The notes under the pieces: generated by a model
Database searches by the model: none
Seen by the model: the letters and a program-made list of their open reading frames with translations, nothing else
What the model was told of the DNA's origin: nothing
In this document: piece after piece, positions 1 through 7,097 of the stretch
Numbering within the stretch: position 1 is the stretch's first letter
Layout: each line of letters opens with the position of its first letter
Made by a program: the position numbers and the translations under genes
NCBI GenBank assembly: GCA_904501865.1
Contig: CAJGCF010000023.1
Coordinates: 1 to 20,712 of the forward strand
DNA from: an uncultured Clostridia bacterium
GTDB lineage: Bacteria > Bacillota > Clostridia > Oscillospirales > CAG-272
Reading direction: 5' to 3'
Length of the DNA stretch: 20,712 nucleotides

Positions 1-183
1 AACTGCAAGTGAGGAGAGCTTTGCTTTATCGAATTTTTCACAGTATTCATAAAGCGCCGCGTCGCCCTTTTTCCTTACGTTGTCTATTATATCTGCGACC
101 GTGTCCTCAACGTTCACCGAGGGCACCGCACGGGCGAACACGTCCTCGTTCGCCACCTCTCCGTATTTGAATATCTTTATCAT
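1..183 (-). CDS. hisD: Histidinol dehydrogenase, N-terminal fragment
   Basis: Sixty-one codons run from an ATG at 183 to the left edge with no stop, so the 3' end lies outside the window. The product would oxidise L-histidinol to L-histidine in two NAD-dependent steps in the cytoplasm. The visible part starts MIKIFKYGE and contains VNVEDTVADIIDNVRKKGD and ALYEYCEKFD, which matches the conserved HisD N-terminus (a block like V..I...VR..GD.AL..Y...FD). No catalytic residues are visible yet. A GGAAAGGA ribosome binding site lies just upstream, and the start is 29 bp after the hisG stop, so it is the fourth gene of the yerC-hisZ-hisG-hisD operon. The assignment rests on a short N-terminal stretch plus the gene context. 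Confidence 0.85.
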   Translation of the reverse strand, partial: MIKIFKYGEVANEDVFARAVPSVNVEDTVADIIDNVRKKGDAALYEYCEKFDKAKLSSLAV

Positions 184-212
184 TTTCTTATCCTTTCCAA
201 AAGCAGTTGCCC

Positions 213-842
213 TTAAAGTGATATCTGTGATGCTAGTCCCCGCGATATCTTTCCTATTATCTCTCCCTTGAACTTACTGCTTGCCTTGTTGGCTATAAGT
301 CTTGCGCTTATCGGTACTATGTCCTCAATTACCTCAAGATTATTCTCCTTGAGCGTTCTTCCCGTTTCAACTATATCAACTATAACGTCGGAAAGCTTTA
401 ATATGGGAGCAAGCTCAATAGAGCCGTTGAGGTGTATGATATCTATCTCGCGTCCTATCGAGTCGTAATGAGCCTTTGCGATATTGGCAAATTTTGTCGC
501 TACCTTGAGCGCACGCCCGGGCACGTCCCTGAAATCAGCGGGAGCCGCAACGGCTACTCTGCATTTTCCTATATCAAGGTCTAAAAGCTCGTAAACGTCG
601 GGCTTATACTCAAGAAGAATATCCTTGCCCGCGACACCGATATCCGCCGCGCCTCTCTCTACGTAGATAGCTACGTCGGAGGGCTTTACCCAGAAATATC
701 TGATTCCGAGCTCGGCGTTCTCAAACGTAAGCTTTCTGTTCTCTTCCTTTATGGAGGGACACTCAAAGCCCGCCTTCTCAAACATATCATAGACCTTCTC
801 ACCAAGTCTGCCCTTGGGCAGAGCCACGTTAAGCATATCCAT
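213..842 (-). CDS. hisG: ATP phosphoribosyltransferase, short form (catalytic subunit)
   Basis: This 209-residue protein catalyses the first committed step of histidine biosynthesis, ATP plus PRPP to phosphoribosyl-ATP. The short length (about 200 aa against about 300 for the long form) means it lacks the C-terminal regulatory domain and needs HisZ, which is encoded directly upstream. Visible family features are the N-terminal LNVALPKGRL (residues 4-13), ADIGVAGKDIL (66-76), and the PRPP-binding loop DIVETGRTLKENNL (156-169). The start ATG overlaps the hisZ stop by one base (TGATG), which suggests translational coupling and equal amounts of the two subunits. A second ATG two codons downstream is possible. 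The protein looks intact. Confidence 0.96.
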   Translation of the reverse strand: MDMLNVALPKGRLGEKVYDMFEKAGFECPSIKEENRKLTFENAELGIRYFWVKPSDVAIYVERGAADIGVAGKDILLEYKPDVYELLDLDIGKCRVAVAAPADFRDVPGRALKVATKFANIAKAHYDSIGREIDIIHLNGSIELAPILKLSDVIVDIVETGRTLKENNLEVIEDIVPISARLIANKASSKFKGEIIGKISRGLASQISL

Positions 843-1933
843 CAGGCTTCCTCCTTCGTAAGATCCACTATGCTCTTATATTTAAGCTTTTCTGGGACTT
901 TCTTGCCCGCCAAAGCTCTCTCGCCACTCTGGGCGACCTCTCTCACAACTTTTGATATAACCCTGACGTCAATGTTATCATCATAAAGCACGAAAACGTC
1001 GGTGTCGTATTCGCAATAAATCTCGTCAAGCTCGGCTATGGCATCAAGGTAGACCGCAAAGCCGATAGCTCCGGAGCCCTTGCCCATTTTTTGCATAAGG
1101 CTGTCGTATCTTCCGCCCGAAAGCACCGCCGTGGGCACTCCTCTGACAAAGCCCTTGAACACTATGCCGTTGTAATAACGCATATCGGCTATGACCGAGA
1201 AATCTATGCGTATTCTCGCGCCAAGCTCCGACGCAAGTACCTCTATTATACTTGCCAAGGCTCTAGCCTCGTCTGCGCATTCAGTATCCTTGAGTATGCT
1301 CAGCATTTTCTCACAGTCAAGCTCGCTTGAGACAAGCTCCTTGAGCGTTTGAGCGCGCGCGCCGTCTACACCCTCGGCGCGACACACCGCGTCGATTCCG
1401 TGCAGATTTTTTTCGCCTATGCAGACCAGCACATCCTCTCTGCCCTTTCGGCTGAGTGACAAGCTATCAACTATCCCTGATATTATACTCATATCCGAGA
1501 CATCAAGCACAAAATCGTGGGATATCTTTTCAAGGCTTTTTGCAGCGAGAGTCAAGACCTCACTCACACAATAATCATCGATATCTCCAATACACTCAAG
1601 TCCCGACTGCATTATCTCCTTAAAGGAAAGAGCTCCCTTTGGCACACGGTAGACGTTTTCATTATAATACACCTTGCGGACGCCGTCCGTGCTATCCTTG
1701 CTGTTCTTTACTATGGAGAGCGTAACGTCGGGCTTTAGCGCCATAAGCTTTCCGTCGGTGTCAGTAAAGGTTATTATGTGGTCTGACACAAGAAAGCTCT
1801 TGTTTCGCACGTAAAGGTCGTATTCCTCAAATTTGCTCATTTTGTATTGGGAATATCCGTATCTCTCGTAGAGCGCACCAAGCTCGTATGCAGTCCTCTC
1901 ACTTTTGTTCAAGACAGTTTCCATAAAATTCAT
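842..1933 (-). CDS. hisZ: ATP phosphoribosyltransferase regulatory subunit
   Basis: This 363-residue protein is a histidyl-tRNA synthetase paralogue that lacks aminoacylation activity and forms the regulatory half of the HisG-HisZ complex, where it mediates feedback by histidine. HisRS-like class II features remain: a YELGALYERYGY N-terminal segment, a motif-2-like LMALKPDVTLSIVKNS (about residues 63-78), and a late RYYNGIVFKGFV...GGRYDSL...GAIGFAV block. The sequence is much shorter than a true HisRS, and the anticodon-binding domain is reduced. It sits 29 bp after yerC and overlaps hisG by one base. The start at 1933 is preceded by an AAAGGA ribosome binding site. A second ATG at 1924 is an alternative start. 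Known for the family: HisZ occurs only with short-form HisG, as seen here. Confidence 0.93.
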   Translation of the reverse strand: MNFMETVLNKSERTAYELGALYERYGYSQYKMSKFEEYDLYVRNKSFLVSDHIITFTDTDGKLMALKPDVTLSIVKNSKDSTDGVRKVYYNENVYRVPKGALSFKEIMQSGLECIGDIDDYCVSEVLTLAAKSLEKISHDFVLDVSDMSIISGIVDSLSLSRKGREDVLVCIGEKNLHGIDAVCRAEGVDGARAQTLKELVSSELDCEKMLSILKDTECADEARALASIIEVLASELGARIRIDFSVIADMRYYNGIVFKGFVRGVPTAVLSGGRYDSLMQKMGKGSGAIGFAVYLDAIAELDEIYCEYDTDVFVLYDDNIDVRVISKVVREVAQSGERALAGKKVPEKLKYKSIVDLTKEEA

Positions 1934-1962
1934 AAAAGGCTATCCTTTCAGCTGCTATGCTT

Positions 1963-2253
1963 TCAATTTTGCTCCTCGAGCTCCTTGAGCACGAGTCTAT
2001 AGCCACCGCTTCCATAAGTCAGGCACTTGTTTACTCGGCTGATGGTAGCAGTGCTCACGCCCGTTATCTCCTCTATCTTCTGATATTTCTCGCCCGCGTT
2101 GAGCATTTTTGCCACAAGGAGTCTCTGCGACAGGTCTTGTATCTCCTTGATCGTGCATATATCCTCAAAAAATGCGAGACACTCCTCCTCTGTCTTAAGA
2201 CTCAATACCGCTTTGAAAAGCTCGTGAGCTTCAGGGGTGATAGTGGGTTTCAT
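1963..2253 (-). CDS. yerC: YerC/YecD-type TrpR-like regulator (HisR candidate)
   Basis: This 96-residue protein belongs to the small TrpR-like helix-turn-helix family. The N-terminal half is helical (residues 5-50), and the DNA-binding part is YQKIEEITGVSTATISRVNK (57-76), followed by the family-typical CLTYGSGGY (77-85). It is the first gene of the histidine operon, starts behind a near-perfect GGAGGA site (2261-2266), and sits immediately downstream of a sigma-A promoter overlapped by an inverted repeat. Comparative genomic work on Gram-positive bacteria has proposed that members of this family (HisR) repress histidine genes. The location supports an autoregulated his repressor here, but that is inference. 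Length and fold match the family, and nothing looks truncated. Confidence 0.9.
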   Translation of the reverse strand: MKPTITPEAHELFKAVLSLKTEEECLAFFEDICTIKEIQDLSQRLLVAKMLNAGEKYQKIEEITGVSTATISRVNKCLTYGSGGYRLVLKELEEQN

Positions 2254-2301
2254 CTCAAATTCCTCCGTAAATACAGTAATTTGGTAAAGCCGTTTCTTTT
2301 C

Positions 2302-2338
2302 ACTTTATCATTTTACCACGCTAAAGCGATAAAGTCAA
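2302..2338 (-). promoter_or_regulatory. Histidine operon promoter with overlapping inverted repeat (candidate operator)
   Basis: On the minus strand TTGACT (2333-2338) and TAAAAT (2310-2315) are separated by 17 bp, a good sigma-A promoter for yerC-hisZ-hisG-hisD. An 8-bp inverted repeat, ACTTTATC at 2302-2309 and GATAAAGT at 2328-2335, has arms 26 bp apart centre to centre. One arm overlaps the -35 and the other abuts the -10, so a dimer bound here should block polymerase. YerC, the first product of the operon, is the obvious candidate ligand (inference). Confidence 0.75.
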
Positions 2339-2491
2339 TAGCTTTTTCAACTTTTATCAAAAAACAGCAAAATAATCAAAAGCCAACTCAATTTTCCCGT
2401 CATATTGTAGGCTTTGACCATAAGTTGATACCACGGAGGCGAAAAATGACTTAAAAAATATTTAAAAAATATAAAATGTATACAAAATATA

Positions 2492-2520
2492 TTGACAAGG
2501 GATTTTTTTTGTGTTATACT
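2492..2520 (+). promoter_or_regulatory. Promoter of the lysine operon leader
   Basis: TTGACA (2492-2497) and TATACT (2515-2520) are separated by exactly 17 bp. This near-consensus sigma-A promoter lies about 10 bp upstream of the riboswitch aptamer, so transcripts would begin just before P1. Confidence 0.85.
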
Positions 2521-2530
2521 GACAAAAAGA

Positions 2531-2695
2531 CGATAGAGGCGCACTTGAATATCAGTATCCGTTGTGATAAAGCCGGCGCAGGCTTGGCTTCGGTGAAAGG
2601 ATTCGGTGCCGAAGGAAATCCCCAAGCGCAAAGGGTTTTCTGGCACAACGGAATAACATCCGTTATGCTGTCGCAGAAATGCGGAGTGCTATCCA
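2531..2695 (+). promoter_or_regulatory. Lysine riboswitch (L box) aptamer
   Basis: The leader contains the L-box hallmark GATAGAGGCGC (2532-2542). The 5' GATAG (2532-2536) can pair with 3' CTATC (2689-2693) to close P1. Between them are several helices typical of the multi-arm junction, including a clear ACGGA/TCCGT hairpin near 2649-2664 and the segment resembling the conserved GCCGAAG block near 2610. The span of about 160 nt fits the class. It precedes a lysine-biosynthesis operon and is followed by an intrinsic terminator, so lysine binding should switch off dapA-dapB-lysA by transcription attenuation. The aptamer class is recognised from conserved motifs and context. The full secondary structure was not computed. 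Confidence 0.88.
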
Positions 2696-2724
2696 CTACT
2701 TTTCGATGCTTCGGGAGTAAAGGT

Positions 2725-2748
2725 TGGCCGTTTTTGACGGCTATTTTT
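2725..2748 (+). terminator. Intrinsic terminator of the lysine riboswitch expression platform
   Basis: A 7-bp stem (2725-2731 with 2737-2743, one G-T pair) and a 5-nt loop are followed at once by TTTTT (2744-2748), 90 bp before dapA. It lies between aptamer and gene, where it can terminate transcription when lysine is bound. The stretch 2694-2724 could form the competing antiterminator (inference). Confidence 0.8.
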
Positions 2749-2838
2749 ATTGTGAGGCATACCCGGTAGCAGTGGGCGCTCATGCTCCCTGCTTTTTTTA
2801 CGTCGTCTGAAAAACACAAATATCGGAGGATACAAATT

Positions 2839-3723
2839 ATGAAAAAAACAGTATTTACAGGTGCGGCTACTGCGATAATAACTCCATTTAAGGATAATAA
2901 AATAGATTACGAGAGCTTTGCAAGGCTGATTGAATGGCAGATATCCGAGGGCATCGACGCTATCGTCGTGTGCGGAACCACGGGTGAGGCCTCTACATTG
3001 ACCGATGAGGAGCATAAGGAAGCTATAAAATTCGCGGTCGACACGGTAGCCGGAAGAATACCCGTAATAGCGGGAACAGGCTCAAATGACACAGATTACG
3101 CCATAGAAATGACAAAATTTGCCTGCGAGGCAGGTGCGGACGCCGTGCTCGTTGTAACTCCCTATTATAACAAGGCAACTCAAAAGGGTCTTATCAAGAG
3201 CTTTACCGCTATCGCGGACGCTTCCACAAAGCCCGTTATACTTTACAACGTGCCCTCGCGCACAGGCTGTAATATCCTGCCCACGACCGCAGCGGCTCTT
3301 GCAAAGCACGAGAACATCGTAGCTATCAAGGAAGCAAGCGGCAATATATCCCAGATAGCCGAGCTTGCAAGACTTGTAGACGGCAAGATGGATATATATT
3401 CGGGTAACGACGACCAGATAATTCCTATTCTCGCCCTCGGCGGCAAGGGAGTCATCTCGGTGCTCTCAAATCCTATGCCTCGCGCTACAAGCAAGCTCTG
3501 TCATAATTTCCTTGATGGTAATATTGCCGAAAGCCGCAAGGATCAGCTTGAGCTCCTTCCCTTCATCGGCGCTCTGTTCTGTGAGGTCAATCCTATTCCA
3601 GCAAAGGCGGCTATGGCAGAAATGGGCTTCTGTGAGAACAGTCTAAGACTTCCACTCACCGAGATGGAGGACGACCACAAGGCAAAAATGATCGAGATAA
3701 TGAAGGAACTTGACCTTATCTAA
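2839..3723 (+). CDS. dapA: 4-hydroxy-tetrahydrodipicolinate synthase
   Basis: This 294-residue enzyme condenses pyruvate with aspartate semialdehyde, the first step specific to the diaminopimelate/lysine pathway. It is a cytoplasmic TIM-barrel lyase. The Schiff-base lysine is K164 in VAIKEASGNI, the catalytic tyrosine is Y136 in LYNVPSRTG, R141 follows, and the substrate threonines are T47-T48 in CGTTGEASTL. The start at 2839 was chosen because it has a GGAGGA site at 2825-2830 and gives the usual family N-terminus. An in-frame ATG at 2782 would add 19 atypical residues. It is the first gene after the lysine riboswitch and is followed by dapB after 23 bp. Confidence 0.97.
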   Translation: MKKTVFTGAATAIITPFKDNKIDYESFARLIEWQISEGIDAIVVCGTTGEASTLTDEEHKEAIKFAVDTVAGRIPVIAGTGSNDTDYAIEMTKFACEAGADAVLVVTPYYNKATQKGLIKSFTAIADASTKPVILYNVPSRTGCNILPTTAAALAKHENIVAIKEASGNISQIAELARLVDGKMDIYSGNDDQIIPILALGGKGVISVLSNPMPRATSKLCHNFLDGNIAESRKDQLELLPFIGALFCEVNPIPAKAAMAEMGFCENSLRLPLTEMEDDHKAKMIEIMKELDLI

Positions 3724-3746
3724 ATAAAATTGAAAGGCTTTATGAA

Positions 3747-4493
3747 ATGAAGATACTCATAAACGGTATCGGCGGCAGAATGGGCGCCGAGGTCAAAAAA
3801 ATGGCTCTTGACGGATATCGCGGCGCAGAGTTGGTTGCAGGCTGTGACGTCACATCTCAGGACGTTTTCGGGATACCCACGTACACGGATATCTTTGCCG
3901 TCAAGGAAAGCGTGGATTGTATCATAGATTTTTCACATCATACGGCGACAGAAAAGCTACTCGCGTACGCGTGTGAGAAAAATATTCCCGTAGTTTTGGC
4001 GACCACGGGACACGATGAGGCGGAGACAAAAATAATAGAGGACGCCGCTCGGAAAATACCCCTTTTCCATTCAGCGAATATGTCTCTCGGCATCGCGCTT
4101 TTGTGCGAGCTTGCAAAAACCACCGCAAAGACATTCCCCGACGCAGATATCGAAATAATCGAAAAGCACCACAACCGCAAGCTCGATGCCCCGAGTGGAA
4201 CGGCACTTCTCCTTGCGCGTGAGATACAAAAGATTCGCGATAGGGCATTCTTTACCTTCGGCCGTCAAGGTCAGGCAAAGAGAATGAAGGACGAGATAGG
4301 CGTTCACGCCATCAGAATGGGCAATATCGTGGGTGAGCACGAGGTCATCGTGGGCACGGACACCCAGACCATTACCCTCAAGCACGAGGCTCACAGCCGT
4401 TCTCTTTTTGCCGAGGGCGCTATCGCCGCGGCAGAATTCCTTATGGGTAAGAGCGCCGGGCTTTATGATATGTACAGTATGATAAACGACTGA
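3747..4493 (+). CDS. dapB: 4-hydroxy-tetrahydrodipicolinate reductase
   Basis: This 248-residue NAD(P)H-dependent reductase makes tetrahydrodipicolinate from the DapA product. The Rossmann signature is GIGGRMG (residues 7-13). The family signature EKHHNRKLDAPSGTA spans 139-153, with catalytic H141 and K145 in it. The cofactor-binding ATTGH is at 85-89. Length is slightly below the 265-270 aa of many homologues but typical of Clostridia. A GAAAGG ribosome binding site precedes the ATG. A tiny overlapping ATG at 3742 followed at once by a stop is not a gene. It lies in the riboswitch-controlled operon, 15 bp before lysA. Confidence 0.96.
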   Translation: MKILINGIGGRMGAEVKKMALDGYRGAELVAGCDVTSQDVFGIPTYTDIFAVKESVDCIIDFSHHTATEKLLAYACEKNIPVVLATTGHDEAETKIIEDAARKIPLFHSANMSLGIALLCELAKTTAKTFPDADIEIIEKHHNRKLDAPSGTALLLAREIQKIRDRAFFTFGRQGQAKRMKDEIGVHAIRMGNIVGEHEVIVGTDTQTITLKHEAHSRSLFAEGAIAAAEFLMGKSAGLYDMYSMIND

Positions 4494-4508
4494 AAAGGCT
4501 TTGTAAAA

Positions 4509-5819
4509 ATGAAAAATCTTATTTGTAACAATCTGTCTGTAAACCATAGCGACCACCTGTGTATTGACGGTGTCGACACGGTCGAGCTCGCGCAAAAGCA
4601 CGGCACTCCGCTTTACGTTATGGACGAGAACAGGATACGCGAGCGTTGCCGCACGTACAGAGACGCTATGGCAAATGCCTTTGGCGAGGGCTCTTATCCC
4701 CTCTACGCCAGCAAGGCGGCTTCTTTCCGTCAGATGTACAGAATAATTATGGAGGAGGGGCTTGGAACAGACCTCGTTTCCTCGGGTGAGCTGTACACCG
4801 CCGCCTCTGTGGGCTTCCCTCTCTGGAAGGCATATTTTCACAGCAACAATAAGACCGACTTTGATATCTCCTACGCCATAAGCGAGGGAGTCGGATATTT
4901 CGTTGTGGATAACGTCGAGGAGCTTGATGCTATCGACAGAATAGCAAAAGAAAAAAACACAAGACAGAAGATACTTCTCCGCCTCACGCCGGGTATAGAC
5001 CCTCACACCTACGAGGCGGTCGCCACGGGAAAGGTAGACTCAAAATTCGGTTCAGCTATTGAGACGGGACAAGCCGAGCAGATAGCAAAATATGCTATGG
5101 GACTTGATAACATAGAGCTTATGGGATTTCACTGTCACGTAGGCTCGCAGGTCTTTGATTCTGACGTTTTTCTGCGCGCCTCCGAGATAATGCTTGAATT
5201 CATTGCTTTGATGCAATCAAGGTATGGATTCGTCACCCGTGAGCTCGACCTTGGCGGCGGATACGGCGTGAGATACCTTGAAAGTGATCCGGAAATAGAC
5301 ATTTCTTCTAACATTTTTGAGGTAGCGGCGCACGTAAAGGCAGTTTGCGCACGACATGGCATAGACGTACCGTCTATACGTATGGAGCCCGGCCGAAGCA
5401 TAGTTGCCGACGCAGGACTCACCGTATATACCGTGGGAACGGTAAAGCGTATCCCCGGATACAAAAATTACGTCTCTATAGACGGTGGTATGGCGGACAA
5501 TCCAAGATACGCACTCTACAAATCCTCCTACACCGTATGCCTTGCAAACAGAATGACCTCGGACGCTCCAACGTTTAAGTGCACTCTGGCTGGCAGGTGC
5601 TGTGAGAGTGGAGACCTTATACAAGAGGATGTAATTCTCCCCGCTGATATAAAGAGAGGAGATATCATAGCGGTCCTGACCACAGGAGCGTATAACTACT
5701 CAATGTCGTCAAACTACAACAGATTACCAAAGCCCCCTGTTGTAATGTTAAAGGACGGCTCAGACTACGTCGCCGTACGCAGAGAGTCCCTTGAGGACGT
5801 CTGTAAAAACGATATATAA
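4509..5819 (+). CDS. lysA: Diaminopimelate decarboxylase
   Basis: This 436-residue PLP enzyme of the alanine-racemase-like fold III group decarboxylates meso-diaminopimelate to L-lysine, the last pathway step. The PLP lysine is K69 in YASKA. HCHVGSQ is at 208-214, the phosphate-binding glycine run LGGGYG at 248-253, EPGR at 293-296, CESGD (cysteine from the partner subunit) at 365-369, and the C-terminal TGAYNYSM near 392-399. It is the third gene of the riboswitch operon, with an AAAGG site upstream. The operon thus has the first two pathway enzymes and the last one. The intermediate genes (aminotransferase, epimerase) must be elsewhere. Confidence 0.97.
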   Translation: MKNLICNNLSVNHSDHLCIDGVDTVELAQKHGTPLYVMDENRIRERCRTYRDAMANAFGEGSYPLYASKAASFRQMYRIIMEEGLGTDLVSSGELYTAASVGFPLWKAYFHSNNKTDFDISYAISEGVGYFVVDNVEELDAIDRIAKEKNTRQKILLRLTPGIDPHTYEAVATGKVDSKFGSAIETGQAEQIAKYAMGLDNIELMGFHCHVGSQVFDSDVFLRASEIMLEFIALMQSRYGFVTRELDLGGGYGVRYLESDPEIDISSNIFEVAAHVKAVCARHGIDVPSIRMEPGRSIVADAGLTVYTVGTVKRIPGYKNYVSIDGGMADNPRYALYKSSYTVCLANRMTSDAPTFKCTLAGRCCESGDLIQEDVILPADIKRGDIIAVLTTGAYNYSMSSNYNRLPKPPVVMLKDGSDYVAVRRESLEDVCKNDI

Positions 5820-5824
5820 AAGCC

Positions 5825-5859
5825 AAGAACCCCGCCGACAAAAAATCGGCGGGGTTCTT
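5825..5859. terminator. Bidirectional hairpin between lysA and spoVAC
   Basis: A perfect 14-bp GC-rich stem (5825-5838 with 5846-5859) has a 7-nt A-rich loop. It ends the lysA transcript 5 bp after the stop codon. On the minus strand the hairpin is followed by GGCTTTTATA, a better U-tract, so it can also end the convergent spoVAC transcript. Confidence 0.85.
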
Positions 5860-5912
5860 CATTGAAAAAGACAAAAAATTGTTTTTAGGGATTTTTACTT
5901 TTTGCCTATTCA

Positions 5913-5945
5913 GTGACTTTGGTTCTGCGCTAATTGAGGCAACCC
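5913..5945 (-). repeat. Degenerate copy of the terminal repeat of the 8051-8275 element
   Basis: Read on the minus strand, this 33-bp stretch shares an exact 12-nt core TTAGCGCAGAAC with the left end of the element at 8051-8275. It also agrees in flanking GGG, TCA, AAAG and CAC blocks. It sits between convergent lysA and spoVAC. It may be a decayed single end of the same mobile repeat, though one such match alone is modest evidence. Confidence 0.45.
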
Positions 5946-5953
5946 ATTATTCT

Positions 5954-6400
5954 TTAAAAAAGTCCCATTATAAAATATATGACTCCAAAGACCGCTCCCG
6001 CAAGCGTTCCGTAAAGCAGAACAGGACCCGCTACGGTAAATATCTTTGCCCCGACACCGAGGATAAGCCCCTCTGCCTTTGAGTCTATCGCAGGAGACAC
6101 GACGGAGTTTGCAAATCCCGTTATGGGTACGAGAGTTCCGCCGCCCGCTCTTTTTGCTATCTTTTCAAACAAACCAAGTCCGCTCAACAGTGCCGCGATA
6201 AATACCAATGTCACCGAGCAGAGCGTGCCCGCGTCCTTCTCCGACATTCCTGCTATGTCACCGTATAAAAACAGTAAAAATTGTCCTAAAGTACAAATAG
6301 CTCCGCCTACGCAAAACGCCCATATGCAGTCCTTTATGAGCGGAGAGGCGGGAGCGTGAGCGTCTGCATACTTTTTATAAGTCTTTTTTTCAATATTCAT
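5954..6400 (-). CDS. spoVAC: Stage V sporulation protein AC
   Basis: This 148-residue integral membrane protein belongs to the SpoVA channel set, which moves Ca-dipicolinate into the forespore and releases it at germination. The N-terminal YKKYADAHAPASPLIKDCIWAF and the block GGGTLVPITGFANSVVSPAI match SpoVAC rather than the shorter SpoVAE. Four hydrophobic segments are visible (about residues 24-45, 55-75, 83-105 partly, 120-147). The start at 6400 was chosen because it has a GGGGAAG site and the right N-terminus. An upstream in-frame start would add 18 unrelated residues. The usual partners spoVAD and spoVAE are not adjacent: the neighbours are lysA (convergent) and a divergent coiled-coil gene. 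It is probably forespore-expressed (sigma-G), but no clear sigma-G promoter was seen. Confidence 0.9.
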   Translation of the reverse strand: MNIEKKTYKKYADAHAPASPLIKDCIWAFCVGGAICTLGQFLLFLYGDIAGMSEKDAGTLCSVTLVFIAALLSGLGLFEKIAKRAGGGTLVPITGFANSVVSPAIDSKAEGLILGVGAKIFTVAGPVLLYGTLAGAVFGVIYFIMGLF

Positions 6401-6523
6401 TTTTCTTCCCCGTCCTTTTGGATATATTGATATTATTCTTCCGCATCCAAGCAAAAAAATGCCTTTTTTTATATGTCAATTTATTCAAATAAGGGTGTTG
6501 GCAAATTAATTTTCTCAATATTC

Positions 6524-6552
6524 TTGACATCGCGTGAAAACAATTATATAAT
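6524..6552 (+). promoter_or_regulatory. Consensus sigma-A promoter of the coiled-coil gene
   Basis: TTGACA (6524-6529) and TATAAT (6547-6552) are separated by exactly 17 bp, so both boxes are perfect. It lies 40 bp upstream of the ATG at 6593 and suggests strong vegetative expression of the two plus-strand genes that follow. Confidence 0.88.
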
Positions 6553-6592
6553 TAGTATTAGTAATAACCCTACTGAAAGGAAGATATAAATT

Positions 6593-7063
6593 ATGTCAAA
6601 ATGGGACGATTTCAAAAAATCCTTTGGAGAGTTTGCCGACAAGGCGGCGGCAAAGACCAGAGAACTCTCCGATACCGCGTCACTTAAAATAAAAATAGCT
6701 AATAAGGAGGCTCAAAGGGACACCGAATACAAGGTGCTTGGAAAGCTTGCTTATACAAAGCTCAAAAACCTTGAGGTCGAGGACCCCGAGGCACTCACGG
6801 CGCGTCTTTCCGAGACCTTGGAGAAGCTTGACGTCATAAATGCTGAGCTCGCCGAGCTAAAGGCAGAGGACGAGGCAAGAAAAGCCGCTCGCGAAGCAGA
6901 AAAAATGGCTCGCGAAGCAAAAAAAGCCCAAGAACAAAATGATGACGAGCCCGACGAGGAGCTCAACACAGCAGTAATGACCGAGTTTAACGAGGCGCGC
7001 AAACATGCTGACACTGAATACGACAAGGCCAAAAAGGCTGCCGAGGACGCAGCTGAGCAATAA
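6593..7063 (+). CDS. Small charged coiled-coil protein of unknown function
   Basis: This 156-residue soluble protein has no signal peptide or membrane segment. The family is not recognised beyond general likeness to short alpha-helical proteins. Heptad-like helices cover about residues 5-95 (ELSDTASLKIKIANKEAQ, then LSETLEKLDVINAELAELK), followed by a lysine/glutamate/alanine-rich helix with the repeat K-MAREA (about 98-112). An acidic break NDDEPDEE (115-122) follows, then a second K/A/E-rich tail. The start has an AAAGGAAG site and a perfect promoter 40 bp upstream. It is 34 bp from the hydrolase gene downstream, so the two are probably cotranscribed. No function can be assigned. A scaffold or envelope-stress role would be a guess. 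Confidence 0.8.
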   Translation: MSKWDDFKKSFGEFADKAAAKTRELSDTASLKIKIANKEAQRDTEYKVLGKLAYTKLKNLEVEDPEALTARLSETLEKLDVINAELAELKAEDEARKAAREAEKMAREAKKAQEQNDDEPDEELNTAVMTEFNEARKHADTEYDKAKKAAEDAAEQ

Positions 7064-7097
7064 GCATCATTTCATTAATCAATTTTTTAGGTGTTTT

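Noticed and set aside
2254..2345. T-box or histidine attenuator before yerC
   Set aside because: The leader between the promoter and ATG is only about 50 nt, too short for a T-box, and no terminator or histidine-rich leader peptide is seen.
1957..2454. 165-codon plus-strand frame over yerC and the intergenic region
   Set aside because: It is the shadow of yerC on the opposite strand and runs through the his promoter.
2514..3015. Open frames within the riboswitch leader and across the dapA start
   Set aside because: The structured RNA leader and the dapA N-terminus explain this sequence; no start signals support these frames.
4071..5006. 311-codon open frame on the minus strand across dapB and lysA
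   Set aside because: It is antisense to two clear, intact enzymes, has no ribosome binding site, and its translation has no recognisable domain.
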